64,000 nucleotides of DNA. Origin: Bactericera cockerelli. Its lineage: Eukaryota; Arthropoda; Insecta; Hemiptera; Triozidae. Positions 9,801-19,100 of this stretch are shown here, in pieces. The notes beneath the pieces were generated by a model. That model ran no database searches and was not told the origin of the DNA. It saw only the letters and a list, made by a program, of their open reading frames with translations. Both the position numbers and the translations under genes were made by a program. Within the stretch, counting starts at the first letter, position 1. Each line of letters starts with the position of its first letter. The DNA lies in NCBI GenBank assembly GCA_024516035.1, contig CM044956.1, forward strand, positions 4,666,583-4,730,582, written 5' to 3'.

Positions 9801-12769
9801 CATCTATTGCAGGTTGTATACTTGGTCCATATCACTGACATGTGGTAGAGTTCCAAGTATACAGGGTGCATTGCCGTGTTGAATCCCTATGGAAATTCTC
9901 TACCACAGATGGTCAGCCTTATTTGAAGTGGTTGTAATTTAATATTAAATAAAAACCAGGTTATTTGAGAGAGGTTGAATAAGTTCAAATACTCTGTTTC
10001 TAATTATAAACTAATTATTTATATTGTATGTTGCTTCAGTATGTTGATCAATCATGAGTACATTAGCTAAGTTTTGTTTATTGCTTGACCAAGGAAAATA
10101 ATATTTTTTATAGTTGTCCAATTCCCACTTTGTATAAGGTCAATTTTTTTGTGGACTGACAATTACAAAGGGCTGAATTATGAAACAGGATTATATATCT
10201 AGGATTTGTTAATCCAAGCCACATCACATAACCTTACCTTACCAACTGGTTCTGAATTCAAGCTGATCTTGTGCATATTCATTGCATTCTTCTGCTGTGA
10301 CTCTTGGTTTTCTCTGATTGTACCAGGTTCTGACTCCATTTATCCAACATTTTTAGGTTTACTTTTTTTTCTTGGTCCATTGTATTTCACAGTTTAGTAC
10401 TTTCACAATAGCTGATATAAATGTGCTGTGATTAGTTGAAATTTCCACCAGAGGGCATGATAAGGGATAGTGTAGGACTTTTTTTGTAGGATTAGTTAAT
10501 ATAATCCTGTTTCATAATTTGGTCCTAAAAGTTCCACCCCCATTATCAACAAAAACTCACCTCAAGACCACCACCCAGACAAGAACCAGAAATTGCTGCT
10601 ACAATTGGCTTGGGACTGGACTCAATTTCAGCTAGAATTGCCTGACCTGACTTGGAGATCTGTTTGACTTGGTCTGCAGTTTTGCACGCTGCAAGCATAT
10701 TGATATCAGCACCAGCAATGAAACATCCTGGCTTGCCTGAGATTATGACAGCAGACTTTACACTGGAGTCACTCTGGATTCTTCTCAAGATGGTCTGAAT
10801 TTCTGACATCACCTCGGAACTCAGAGAGTTCACCTGCAGGAAAAGATAACTTTAATGAACACAAAGCTCTATTTATTTAGCACATCTTTTCTGGTTGAGG
10901 TATGTTAAACAGGCAGAAGACCAGTGTCTTGCTAGAGGACTATAAACAGAGAACTGACTAGCTAACCCTTTCAAGCCAGGCTAGCTTGCAGTTTCCTAAG
11001 GGTTTAATGACTTATAAAGAAAAAGCCCAAGTCCTCACAATGGTTGATCACATAGAGAAATGTGGAGACCAACATTTTTTAGATAGCCAAGAGAATAGCA
11101 CTTGAAATAAAAGATTATCTTAATCTGAAAAATGCTGGTTCAATTCCAGCTTAGGCTTACAACCAATTTTATGACAAAATACTTAGCTAGATTTTCAAGA
11201 TTTTTTCTCCTATTAATTTTAAACTGATGTGAATCATTGATAAATTGATATTCCTCCTAAATTCCTAAATCAAAGCTGTGTAGATTGAAAAACTTTCAAT
11301 GATTTTCATGGGGGTACAAACAAAAAAGTTTTGGAAACTATTTTAAGAATGTCAAAAATATAACATAAAATATAAGGAGGCTGATTAAATGATAATTATT
11401 CTTGTTAAATAATAATTCTTCTACCTTGACTCCAGGGGAATCCAGAGTAACCACCAACACATCCCCCACAGTTTTTTCTCGGAAATGTTTTGAACTGGAA
11501 GCATTTTGAGAGTAACAGTACTTGGGAGCATATCCTGAAAGAAAACAGTATTTTATATTTTATCTAAACTAGGTACATTCAAAAGACACATAGTAGGTAA
11601 CTACATCAGCAGTAAAATAATGATGAAACCTTTGAGTGCATACTTATTTTTCAGGTATTAATATTTTTACATGGGTAAATATTTTAAATGTCTACCTACA
11701 CCCTGTTACAAGTTTGCAACCAAAAAACTAAACTTTCATTACAAATTTAAAGGATGTTTGTCATACACTATTGAATGGCTTTAGACATGTTAAATTGGAG
11801 AAAGTAGTACATTGGCAACTGAGGGATAAAGAAAAAATCATATCTTCATCTATTTAATTTATCTTTCTGTTTTAATCAATTCTGATTTACTGATCAATTG
11901 ATGTTATGCATACTTTTTTAATTGATTGATGACATAACAATAGAAGCAAAAGATAGTAAGAATTAAGAATAGGTCCTGGGGATTGTACTGTCACTGTTGG
12001 ATGGCTGTCAATAAGTGCCTACATTGAGAAACCATGAAAATATATATAATTGAATGTCATTAACTCAATCCTGTGAGTTAGTCTTTGATTTATGATTAAT
12101 AGTTTTACTTGTAAACCTATTTACGTACATACAAGTGTGAAGTATCCATTTAAAATTCTTTGTTTCAATTTTATAGAAAAGACAAATTGTCTTTGTTATC
12201 AGTGTAATATCTATAAATAGTGGGTACATAAATTTAATAAGAACTAACTTTAAACCAAAGTCATGCAGTTTATTATTACTCTATTTTGAAGGTGCATTGT
12301 TCAAGTGAACTTTGAATGCTAGTTAAATCATGTAAAATATTGCTTACTGTGTGAAATGTATTAGGTACCAGGAAGTGAAATAGGAAAGTGTATACAAAGT
12401 CCTTGAACTCTTGTTCATGATAAGGAAAGAGTTTAATCATGGAATTTGTACTGTTAATAATATTATTATACATAGAGTACAAAGTACACATCCTACATTC
12501 TACCTGGTTTGGCTCTTTAGGAATTCTATGATGGATTGACATTTTCTGTTGGCTCTAGAAAAGACTTGAGACTTATAGTTTGAAACAGAACTTTACTTGC
12601 TGAAACCAGCAAAATTTAAAAGAAAACACAAACACATCTATGATCTTTATGTTGTTAAAATAGTGTTACACAAGAGATAACAATGAGAAAACTTACCTGA
12701 TAGACTCAAACAGTTTATATTATGGTGGGATATTTTATTCAACGCACCAAGTAGCCTACATGCAGCCAT
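632..12769 (-). CDS. HADHA: Trifunctional enzyme subunit alpha, mitochondrial (N-terminal 7 coding exons, gene continues off the left edge)
   Basis: The product is the alpha subunit of the mitochondrial trifunctional protein, which carries out the 2-enoyl-CoA hydratase and 3-hydroxyacyl-CoA dehydrogenase steps of long-chain fatty acid beta-oxidation. Coding exons, in gene order: 12769-12697, 11534-11425, 10833-10561, 9677-9427, 8841-8634, 7951-7803, 829-632. All junctions are GT-AG and phases agree, giving 420 codons plus 2 nt. Residues about 1-35 are a basic transit-like peptide. The crotonase domain has GGGLE ending at Glu128 and LPE with Glu150, the 22-residue spacing of the two catalytic glutamates in this family. 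The conserved GLYPAPLK segment closes exon 5. Exon 7 opens the NAD-binding Rossmann fold (GAGLMG, residues 370-375). The dehydrogenase remainder must lie upstream of base 1. Identity is certain from domain order; the start codon is the first ATG of the transit peptide. Confidence 0.96.
986..1240 (+). repeat. tRNA-derived SINE, family A (copy)
   Basis: Shares the head CCTCCGTTGCGTAACAGTTG, a B-box-like GAGTTCGATTC, and the body CACGTGAGGCTGGCATTTCC with copies at 24293, 38195 and 38770 (minus). The 3' part carries the family tail TCAGGACGTTAAAACC. Confidence 0.75.
1556..2407. mobile_element. Possible MITE with about 38-bp terminal inverted repeats
   Basis: The left end GGACGGTTGAGACAC...GAGGGTTGAGAC is matched in reverse complement by GTCTCGACCCTC...GTGTCTCATCCCTCCC near 2371-2407. 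Several internal GTTGAGAC/GTCTCAAC motifs repeat the end sequence. There is no coding capacity and I could not define a target duplication. Confidence 0.5.
2042..2165 (+). repeat. Partial SINE body (GGCTGGGTGAGG family)
   Basis: Contains GGTTTGTAAGTTTCCTGCGAATGGAGGG and an ATGCAGTTGAAAGC tail, shared with the 3' halves of the 5S-derived SINEs at 18615 and 40735 (minus). No promoter half is present. Confidence 0.6.
2488..2612 (+). repeat. tRNA-SINE tail (CCTCCCATTTG...ATAATATGTCTTGGGC)
   Basis: Same tail as the complete tRNA-derived SINE at 24813-24992: TTATCCTCCCATTTG, ACCACATAATAATATGTC and a final ATT repeat. Confidence 0.65.
2613..3226. other. Intron sequence upstream of the nested cysteine-rich gene
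   Basis: AT-rich HADHA intron 6 sequence with a CA-rich stretch at 2890-3010 (repeated CACACAAC/CACTTCACTC). It may contain the promoter and leader of the gene at 3361, but I see no convincing TATA box or splice pair. Confidence 0.4.
3227..3322 (+). repeat. Short minisatellite just upstream of the cysteine-rich ORF
   Basis: About four copies of a 22-26-bp unit based on CACAAGATCCGRCCTTC. It ends about 40 bp before the ATG at 3361, so it would be in the 5' leader if that gene is transcribed. Confidence 0.7.
3361..3627 (+). CDS. Unrecognised 88-residue cysteine-rich protein, copy 1, nested antisense in HADHA intron 6
   Basis: The function is not recognised. The 88-residue ORF has 13 cysteines (5, 8, 13, 21, 25, 26, 45, 50, 60, 63, 64, 77, 80), no signal peptide and no membrane segment. 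A charged, probably helical centre (residues 30-57, [10 protein letters not shown] and flanks) separates a CC pair from a CINCCPP motif. It is much GC-richer than its surroundings, as the exons of the flanking genes are. The ORF at 5409 is its paralogue: the CC-x33-C-x2-CCPP frame is identical and about half the residues match over 50 positions, which supports this frame over the longer proline-rich frame overlapping it. It is intronless as read and may be a retrogene or a tandem duplicate; a GTAAAA at the stop could be a splice donor. The Cys pattern suggests metal binding or disulfides, which is inference only. Confidence 0.7.
   Translation: MSNRCSACDEPSCNASPSRKCRDPCCKNMYLDLSEKFDKEFEQICETLKCELEAQKRLPCINCCPPKFINRLRGDNCRGCSAKSRDGK
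3655..4290. repeat. Tandem array, about 80-bp units in two alternating types
   Basis: Seven or more units centred on TACTTTCTTCTAC...GGTATAAAATTGTTTTGATAGCG. Type A contains TTTCGAAAAACTCAAC and type B GATCACGTGAC. They alternate A-B-A-B-A-B and then continue B-B, a higher-order period near 160 bp. Three units keep an exact CACGTG palindrome, two have mutated versions. The array begins about 30 bp after the stop codon of the 3361 gene. Confidence 0.85.
4370..4612 (+). repeat. Dispersed repeat, plus-orientation copy of 340-545
   Basis: Matches the reverse complement of 340-545 (AGGTCTCGAT, TTGAATCTGTGTGAGGTTTA, ACTAGT). It extends further left into a GC-richer part containing CCGCGATAACTCCCGCG. 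Confidence 0.7.
4613..5085. other. Intron sequence with a degraded SINE fragment
   Basis: AT-rich. Around 4728-4800 it carries AAGGGTTGGGTAGAAGAGATTGCC, the end of the repeat family seen complete at 63000-63070. Nothing else is recognised. Confidence 0.5.
5090..5180 (+). repeat. 3' fragment of tRNA-SINE family D
   Basis: GGTGGTAGAAAATGCTTTGAGCATTAACCT...CTGGTGGTTACC followed by an ATT-rich end, as at 26791-26966 and 33681-33893. Confidence 0.7.
5409..5744 (+). CDS. Unrecognised cysteine-rich protein, copy 2, nested antisense in HADHA intron 6
   Basis: A 111-residue ORF paralogous to the 3361 gene. CC at 50-51, CITCCPP at 85-91 and the helical [10 protein letters not shown] segment align without gaps, and the CC-x33-C-x2-CC spacing is identical. 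It has fewer cysteines in the first 50 residues and ends in a basic serine/arginine tail (RSRSRRSSR) that copy 1 lacks. The first 32 residues have no counterpart in copy 1, so the true start may be later or in an upstream exon; CCACAG at 5426-5431 is a possible acceptor. The stop codon lies at the start of a tandem repeat whose unit includes the final codons, the stop and an AATAAA. No signal peptide or membrane segment is seen. Function unknown. Confidence 0.65.
   Translation: MLTSNSTGPLKSVQSVHRSITQLIKSAFGGPPSQKCVSAPSSAAPNRHACCRNMHKDASDKFEATFGEIYYDLKDELEILRRVACITCCPPRFVNTIRSRSRRSSRCASRH
5738..6122 (+). repeat. Tandem repeat of the copy-2 gene 3' end, four units of about 97 bp
   Basis: Each unit starts AGGCATTGAGATAGACGAGT, which includes the terminal CAT TGA of the gene at 5409, continues with AATAAAGAAG and GATTCGATCGACACGAGAG, and ends TTTTCATTTTCTTAGATTT. 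Every unit therefore repeats the stop codon and a polyadenylation-type AATAAA; three have a second AATAAA 7 bases on. Confidence 0.9.
6277..6485 (+). repeat. tRNA-derived SINE with well-preserved tRNA head
   Basis: Head CTCCGTGGCTCAGTGGTTAAGAGC (A box) and GGGTTCGAATCCCGGCCGGAG (B box, acceptor strand pairing with CTCCG). The body holds TGGCATGGATGTAAAGG and a tail GGGGCACACTTACCCTT. The tail and AT-rich end argue against a functional tRNA gene. Confidence 0.7.
6490..7065. other. Intron 6 sequence with a palindromic short repeat
   Basis: AT-rich with homopolymers (T run at 6771-6787). Around 6806-6850 is the palindrome ATACTTCCGATTTCTAATATT...TTCGGAAGTA, also present at 8096-8132. No coding segment seen. 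Confidence 0.5.
7070..7190 (-). repeat. tRNA-derived SINE (TTACAAGT anticodon-arm family), minus copy
   Basis: Shares GAACCACCGACCTC...GGTTACGAGTCCGCCGCCTTATCGAT and CGTGATATCGCAA with 36481-36615, 37160-37285 and the plus copy at 41068. Confidence 0.7.
7192..7374 (-). repeat. tRNA-SINE family D, minus copy
   Basis: Reverse complement contains AGTCAAGTGGTTAACGCG, CAGGCAGCGTAGGGATCCGTTG and GAGGGTTAGGTGGTAGAAAA, as in 33681-33893. Near full length. Confidence 0.8.
7630..7846 (-). repeat. Tandem quadruplication of the HADHA exon 6 3' end and splice donor
   Basis: A 44-bp unit (minus strand GTGCAAGAAGAACAG|GTAGGATTGAGC...TTTTGTGACTAA) occurs four times head to tail. The uppermost copy is the real end of exon 6; the three lower copies lie in intron 6 and keep the donor. 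The last copy has one T/C change (CTTTTTGCAC). Confidence 0.92.
7803..7951 (-). CDS. HADHA: HADHA coding exon 6, with a repeated 3' end
   Basis: Encodes [20 protein letters not shown] and ends CKKN with 2 nt carried over. The acceptor is TTTCCCAG and the donor GTAGGATT. The last 15 bases of the exon and the donor are repeated three more times immediately downstream (see 7630-7802). I place the boundary at the copy contiguous with the conserved protein. Confidence 0.92.
8096..8132. repeat. Dispersed palindrome (CTTCCG...CAGAAG)
   Basis: ATACTTCCGATTTCTAATATT followed by AGAAATTTCTCAGAAGTA, a near-perfect inverted repeat. Copies lie at 6806-6850, a half copy at 590-617 and another near 39330-39360. 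Confidence 0.6.
8179..8445 (-). repeat. SINE family B, complete minus copy with 11-bp target duplication
   Basis: Flanked by TTACGCCTAAC at 8168-8178 and 8446-8456. In SINE orientation it starts near GTTAAACAGGGAGAAGACC and includes GAGGACTATAAACAG, AGCCAGGCTAGCTTGCAG, AAGTCCAAGTCCTCATGATGG and CAACTTTTAATTAAAG. Copies lie at 10888, 16675/23219, 42834 and 62238 (minus). Confidence 0.85.
8634..8841 (-). CDS. HADHA: HADHA coding exon 5
   Basis: Acceptor CCGTAG, donor GTGAGT, phase 2 in and 0 out. Encodes the linker helices after the hydratase domain, ending in the family-conserved GLYPAPLK. Confidence 0.93.
8940..9085 (-). repeat. Degraded tRNA-derived SINE fragment
   Basis: Contains GATTTGAACCACAGACTTCCAGGTTGTAAGTCC and ATTAATCAATGGCCTGAGGTC, related to the family at 36481 and 41068. 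Confidence 0.6.
9090..9420. other. HADHA intron 4 remainder
   Basis: AT-rich. Segment 9215-9385 ends GGGCTCGCCCGTTAATAAATATAAATAAA, the look of a SINE or LINE 3' end, but no head is recognised. Confidence 0.4.
9427..9677 (-). CDS. HADHA: HADHA coding exon 4
   Basis: Continues directly from GGGLE into [10 protein letters not shown] and [20 protein letters not shown], the second half of the hydratase active site including Glu150. Phase 0 in, phase 2 out, GTGAGA donor. Confidence 0.95.
9678..10169. other. HADHA intron 3, first part
   Basis: AT-rich intron. A weak inverted repeat (GGTTGTATACTTGG and CCAAGTATACAGGG at 9814-9866) is the only structure noted. Confidence 0.5.
10170..10525. mobile_element. 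MITE-like element with terminal inverted repeats
   Basis: The left end GGGCTGAATTATGAAACAGG is matched at the right end by CCTGTTTCATAATTTGGTCC in reverse complement, with ATTATAT internal on both sides. About 356 bp, non-coding. Target duplication not clear. Confidence 0.65.
10561..10833 (-). CDS. HADHA: HADHA coding exon 3
   Basis: Exactly 91 codons, phase 0 on both sides, CCTGCAG acceptor and GTGAGT donor. Holds FIAGADI, the CoA-binding and oxyanion region, and ends with GGGLE carrying the first catalytic glutamate. Confidence 0.95.
10888..11072 (+). repeat. SINE family B, plus copy, truncated
   Basis: GGTATGTTAAACAGGCAGAAGACC, GAGGACTATAAACAGAGAACTG and CCAGGCTAGCTTGCAG, as in the complete copy at 8179-8445. 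Ends at ATGTGGAGACC. Confidence 0.8.
11425..11534 (-). CDS. HADHA: HADHA coding exon 2
   Basis: Bounded by a CTTTCAG acceptor and GTAGAA donor, phase 1 to phase 0. Ends with [10 protein letters not shown], the first beta strand of the crotonase fold. Confidence 0.92.
11535..12696. other. HADHA intron 1, nothing recognised
   Basis: AT-rich intron between the transit-peptide exon and exon 2. No repeat family from elsewhere in the window and no conserved reading frame seen. Confidence 0.55.
12697..12769 (-). CDS. HADHA: HADHA coding exon 1 (transit peptide)
   Basis: ATG at 12769 opens [14 protein letters not shown], an arginine/lysine-containing, acid-free leader typical of a mitochondrial targeting peptide. 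The exon has 24 codons plus one base and is followed by a GTAAGT donor. No in-frame upstream ATG is evident in the short leader to 12780. Confidence 0.9.
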
Positions 12770-13458
12770 TTCTATGATCCTAACACAAATGAAACAAATT
12801 AACAAATAATACCGTTCCTATCTAATGAATTACGAACTTATCTTAACACTACGTACAGCAAGTTGATTATGATTAATGGAAAAAAAATTGAGCTGTTGAT
12901 TATGATTGTGGAGATTAGTGATGGGTTCTTCACTTACAAAAAAACACCGTGTTTTTCGAAAAATGTTAGTTCCAAAGGATTCTTCAAGATAGCGCCAGTA
13001 GAGTTTTGCTCTCGCGAAACGGAGTTGGCGTATTTTTTGTGATATACGCCAAAGGTAGAAAAAAAGTAAAAGCGCCAAAATTTAAAAATTCAAGAACATA
13101 AACAGAAAGCATAAAAACAAGAAAAGCTAATGTACCCGAAGCTACCAACGTCTTGAAATTTTTATCGAAATTTCTACAGAGTACGGCAAAATATTTTCTC
13201 TTATTGCTGAAGTTACCAAAGAGGTACTAATAATACATACCTCAGTCACAAGATTTTTTTAACTAAGATGTTTTTTCTCGCAGAGTAAATATAATCCCAC
13301 TACTAGCAGAAGTCATTTGCGTTCTATTTTTATGATATAAATTTTTAAATCAATTTTGTAATTTTTATAAACTTACACGCGCACTAAAACTTTTTTTATT
13401 ATTGTTGCAAATACAATTGCCTGTAATTAAAGGCAAAATAACTCGATTATAACCTAAC

Positions 13459-13555
13459 GGCACGCAGTCATATCCGACATTGAAGGAACCAAAAGGTCTG
13501 TTGTAATCGGCTGTCGCAATCTTAGTTCCTTCAATGTCGGATATGACTGCATGCC
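13459..13555. repeat. 31-bp inverted repeat upstream of HADHA
   Basis: Arms GGCACGCAGTCATATCCGAC... (13459-13489) and ...GTCGGATATGACTGCATGCC (13525-13555) pair with one mismatch around a 35-base loop. A degraded third arm lies at 13808-13860 (GGTTCCTTGACATTCG...ATGACTGCGTCCCGCC). Probably a MITE remnant. Confidence 0.75.
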
Positions 13556-13679
13556 GCCATCTATAACATTCAATATTATTTGCAACAAGAATATAAAAAA
13601 ATTTAGGGCGCGCGTAACTTAGTAATAATTACAACAAAAAAATATTTTACAAATAGTATACAATTATATAATAATAATT

Positions 13680-13775
13680 CCGTGTCCGTGAGATAGGTAT
13701 TGATACCTAAATCACGGTGGTGAGAGGATTATATGGACGCCCAAATCCAATGTCTAGGCTCCTTTCATGTCCATA
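13680..13775 (+). repeat. Dispersed repeat (CCGTGTCCGTGAGATAGG family)
   Basis: CCGTGTCCGTGAGATAGG, CACGGTGGTGAGAGGATTATAT and a GTCTAGG...TCCATAG end are shared with 38657-38756. A partial relative is at 35625-35690. Imperfect stems are visible (CCGTG with CACGG); no ribozyme core identified. Confidence 0.6.
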
Positions 13776-16104
13776 GTATACAATTGATCACAAGCTAGAT
13801 TACGACAGACCTTGGTTCCTTGACATTCGTATATAATATATATATGACTGCGTCCCGCCAGGTTTAAAGCAATAATCTTTTAGGGCGATCCGAATTTCGT
13901 TGAAACAAAATTCGATTTCGACGATTTTAAATTTATGCACAAAAATAGACCAAGTGCCATGCGCGATCTCCAAAACATTAATCTCAGCGACTTCACTTTA
14001 CCTCATCGGCAAGTTAACAGATGAAGAAATATAAAAAAAAATGAAGCTGGGAAGCAATGACTGTACCAAGGTAAAAGAGAAAAAGGGATAGTTTAATGAG
14101 AATTAAAAATGAATTATTCTAGAGAATTTTTCGTAAATAATGTTTATGGTTGTTTGTTGAACCCTGTTGAATAATCAAATTCGTTGTTTATTTCTATAGA
14201 GTAAAGATTATTATATTTAATTATTTGACAAATGATCAAACACCAAATACGCCTCAATTTCACATAATGAAGGTTTTTTTTTTTAAATTACCGCCACAAT
14301 TTTGTTTATATTCTTGCCAATCCCTGAATTTGCAAAAAGTAAGCGTATTTCGAGCGAAACGCTGATTTTGAGGTTAGGTGGTTCGTGTTTTTGGCAAAAA
14401 TGAAGAATCGGGTATTGACTTTCCTGTTTTCCTGATGATTCGGTGTTTTCTTTCCTGTTTCTCTCAAATGTAGGGGAAGCTAACACGTCAGTAGAATCTG
14501 TGAATAAAAAAAAAGGTGTGATCGTGTGAAGTCATCCTGATAAAAAATAAGTTTGCGGCAACACCGTGTATACCAATTACGTAATACCGCGAATGTTTGA
14601 AATTTAAATTGAAAAATTATCAAAAGAAAATTTGGAAGAAATCTTTTGTTTAAATTTATTAAATACCATCATTTGGACCTATTGGTGAGTATCTAATATA
14701 TAATTTTTGGATCAGTTCTTCCTGAGTAAGAATATCATTAAAATATTGTCTCATAAAAGGTGAGACATTCTCTTTCTACACGGTAAGTTTCATAATTAAT
14801 TCCACTGATAACAAGTCCCCAGCAAACTCAAGGTTTGATAAACAATTGTTAGTTTGCTGATATGTATTTATCTATGGCTTAATGACACTGTGTTATTCAC
14901 ATCAGTGATTCACTGCAAAAAATCATGCTCATATAATGTAAGCCATTACTATCAGTCACAGAATTGAATACCCAATGTAAGTTTTTCCTACCAAATTAGA
15001 AATGTAGGTAACATTGGCACACCCTTAGAAGAAAACTCCTTTAATTTAACATTGAAGTGAAGAAACCAAACTAGTTTAAATACCTGAATATATGATGAAG
15101 TTCAAAGTACATCTTCCCATTATGTTTTATTTAAGAAACAGGTATGACATTAAATTCTAATATTTTAATTTTATTACATATTTACAAACGAGTTATTACC
15201 CATAATAATGCACTGAAATCTGATTCTCTCTTTCAATTATGTGTTTTTTAGTGTTTTATTCTCTCTTTTAATCATGTGTATAGGAATAGGTTTGTTTTTT
15301 TTTTTGCACTTAAATAATTACGTACTACACATTACTTGGGTCTAAACTTGTAATTGTGAAATGTAGTTGGTATGTTTCTCAAATCTCTTTAAAATCATCA
15401 ACACTTTGTCTTTTCCCAAACAAACCTTGGGTGGGCATTGGTGAACTTCTTAATCAAGCTTGGGGTTTTTTGGTTCTTCTTTTACTTTGCCTTTCTCCAA
15501 AGGTTGCCAATAATCTGTGATATTGTCTTCTGGCATGATATGGCGGGTATCATATCTATTTAACATCCCCACTCAAGGCAATTCTACTCCCCTGAACTCT
15601 ATTTAAAAGAACTCTATTATAATATTCTGAGCCCAACTAACCAACTGTATTATATCTTATGTAATCAAGTTAGTAATGTTGTTCAGTATGAGAATATAGT
15701 ATTGTTTGGTTACACAGTAAATTATTTTTTCTTATCTCTGATGTTGTTCTAAAGACTGAAATTTGCACACAAGTGTAGCAAATTTCTGTTAGTGAAGCAA
15801 ATATTTTAGGTTATTAAATTTAAACTAATATACTTGTATTTTGCTATGCTATTTTTTTAAATTAAAAATGTAGTATTTTTTTATATTATTTATTGTAGAT
15901 TTTTTTTATAGTTTTAATAATTTTTCTTTTTCTAGAAATATCTAATTCTAAACTTCTACTTGCATCAAATCTTCCAATAATTTATGTTTAATAAATATGT
16001 ACATATTTTCTTTTCTTGTTTCAGTGGACTTATTATTAATCCTGGAGAATATATTATCTTGAGAAATTATTTCTGGTGCAACTGCTGCACTTTCTATCTT
16101 TACT

Positions 16105-16144
16105 ATGGAAGATCCCAATAAACGTTCTGAGTCCCCAATGCTGA
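16105..16144 (+). CDS. MROH1: MROH1 coding exon 1
   Basis: ATG, MEDPNKRSESPML plus one base, GTGAGT donor. A TTTCAG 80 bp upstream suggests this exon carries part of the 5' leader. The donor segment AGTGAGTTGATT is repeated at 16209-16220 around a T-rich insertion. Confidence 0.8.
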
Positions 16145-19100
16145 GTGAGTTGATTTTTTTTTTTTTTTTTTTTTCAATTGATGTAATATGTTTCATTTAA
16201 CAAAATCAAGTGAGTTGATTAGTATAACATGAGTTTTTGGGGTTAGGAAAAAAAATCCTGCCTGCAACATAACTGAAAATATTGGAAATTGTCTTTCTTA
16301 ATCTAGATAAAATAATACATATTTTGTTTATGAGTGCTTGTCTTAGAGATTGAAATTACAATTGGGAAAATAACAAGAAGTAAAAATAAATAAAAATAAA
16401 ATACACTAAAGTATTTTTTTTAAAACTATTTTTGATTGCAGACTCAGTGTACAAATTCTTCTACGACGAGAATAAGAATAAAAATGCTGATCCTCCAGAT
16501 ATAGCTTCCGTCATTGACAGTCTTGTGGAAGCTGGTTGGACAGACAAAGATGACCTTGTTAGGAACACAATCAGCTCTGCTCTACTGGAGCTGTCCACTC
16601 CGTTCTCTCATCTCATTCTGCAGTCTATTATTACATTCAGAAAATCCCATAACAAGGTAAGTTAATTCATCTCACCTGTCTGGCTGGGGGATGTTAAACA
16701 GGCAAAAGACCAGTGTCTCACCAGAGGACTATAAACAGAGAACTAACTAGCCAACCCTTAGGCCCGTATTTTTGAACGTCCCTAAAACTACTTTAGGGAC
16801 AACAGTCGGGATTTTGAAATTTTTTGGCCAATTAAGTATATAAATTGTGACTTATGAATCTCTCGATTCCACTGAGATCATATAATATAGAGGGAACCTT
16901 ACCTATCTCGAGTTGAACAAATTTATGCGTCCAACTTTGAACAGCTGATGGTCCCTCTTTCAACAAATCCCGGCTTCTGATTGGTTCAATTTATTTGAAT
17001 TTTTTGTTTACTTCATGTAAAGGCGGACATCTAAACATCTTTAATTTTCACGTCAGATACCAACTCTTATATTACTACATAATAAGTAGAAAATAAGGAA
17101 AGTAAAAGAGGAAGAAAGACAGAAATTACTAATATGTAAGTATGAAAATAGTAAAAATATTATTTCAGAAGAATTTATTTATTTATTTATTTAGAAACTC
17201 TTTATTAGATAGAACATAATATATACAGACAAATAATGGTAAATATACAAATAGACAATATTAATAATATAAACAAGGAAAAGCAAAAAACAAAACAAAA
17301 TATATACATATGTCCTAACTAAAGGGCGGGGTTATTGCCTATGGCAATCTCTTCCACCCAACCCTTATTAGGTAGTTTAGGTACCCACTCTTTCGCGAGA
17401 GAAAAATTACTACAAGTCCGGCATTGATTTTGAAATCAGCTGATAGTCCCTTTTGAACGCAAATCTTGATACATCGGGTTCCCTCTATGTTATATAACCT
17501 CAGTGCTCGATGCCGTTTCCGCACAGGCGCAATATTGGGCCCCATTCAAAAGAAGGAAATGCTTTTTCTTCCGAAATCCAAAGGAGTTGCTTCGATCTAC
17601 AATAAAAAAGTTTTGAGTACAATAAAGAGTTTTTTCTTTTATCAAATATCAAAAGCTTTTGTTTCTATGGAAGTAAAAGGTATATGTACATCACAAAGCT
17701 AAAAATAAAGCTTGCAAACATTTTCTTTGCTCACGAGCAATTACAATTTTTCTGTGAATTTGGCCCATTTCACACAGAGGGTATTTTCACCTCTGTGTGA
17801 AAATCATCTGTGTTATTGTTTACATTTTCTAATCTTTTCAAAAATAATTTTTGTCTGGTGATTCTTCTTGTTTAATAGTTTTAAATTTCTTTATCCTTTT
17901 TAAGTTTTTAAACAAGTTTTTTCCGAGATGGAAGCCAATTTGAAAATAATTATTACTATTCCGATCTCAGCCTTCTCAGCGAAAGAAGTACCTACAATTT
18001 ATATCTCACAGGCACGTTGAATCTTGATATTAGTGTCGATGTCACGTTGAATTCACCAGTTTTCGTTCTGTCGATTATGATAAGCAACGTCCAGCGAATT
18101 CAGGACTCGGATGGGTGACCATTTAAATTTTGGACAATTTTGATGCTAGCTATTCCCGGTCCAACTCAAACTGTGCTATCTATTGTTCAATAATTGAATT
18201 AATTTATTAATAAAGAAAAATGTTAATTCATTGTTTTATCACTATCCAATGTTCTCTTTTCAATGTTCTGCATTTTACTTATTTTCTACACAGTTATCTA
18301 CCAAATGTACTCATTATTCATGATTTCCCAAGCCCTTCAAAGACTTTTTATGCTCGACGGTGTCAGGAGTCACAGGGTCCGAGTGGTCTAGCGCACCAGA
18401 CTTACATTGAAGTGAGCTGAGTTTGAATTCCGGAGGAATTAGACTTTTTTATATCTGTATTTTGGATGTTACGTGGTTCACTAATATCTGGTGTGAAAAA
18501 AATGAGTATTGGTAGAGACGACCACTTGTGACATACGAGAATAAAAAATGAATATGTTACTTGAAATTTCGTCAACCTACCGACATACGTTGTGATATAA
18601 AATCACAAATAAACCAGATAGAGCCAGCGTTGATGGCGCTGTGAACGCACCGGTTCTCGTGGGACCACCAAAGTTAAGCAACGTCCAGGTGAAGACTTCG
18701 TGATGCTGGCATTTCAACCCAACCCAGGCTGGCTGAAGTTAATGTGGGTAGAAGGTTTGTGAGTTTCCTACGATCGCAGGGTAAAACCCCCGTCGTAATA
18801 TGAAAAAAAAAAGATAGGTAAATGCTACCTTTGTCCTAAAATGAGGAGGGTACAGTAAAAATATTTTTTTTTGCAGATACTTGATTAAAAGATACATATG
18901 TTATAATATTTTTTTTAATATTTAGAATATTATTAATAATGACAAATATTTAACTTTCAATATAATTATACAACATGTCGATTGTAAATTAGTTTGTCCA
19001 AACTACTTGTTAGCAAACTTTTTTCTTCATCAGATGTCTTGCTGGTCCTTCAGGTTCTATTAGGCCATTCAAAATTAAGGATATCTCTTGAAAGATGTTC

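Larger units (their letters stand above)
12770..16023. promoter_or_regulatory. Divergent intergenic region between HADHA and MROH1
   Basis: The two genes start head to head, 3.3 kb apart, so both promoters should lie here or in upstream non-coding exons. I see no strong CpG-rich core. A possible MROH1 non-coding first exon ends at a GTGAGT donor at 14685, paired with a TTTCAG acceptor at 16019-16024 before the ATG exon; this is inference. Part of the space is MITE and repeat material (13459-13555, 13680-13775). Confidence 0.35.

Noticed and set aside
13680..13775. Hammerhead or HDV-like ribozyme in the CCGTGTCCGTGAG repeat
   Set aside because: Short stems exist, but neither the CUGAUGA/GAAA core nor a nested double pseudoknot could be traced.
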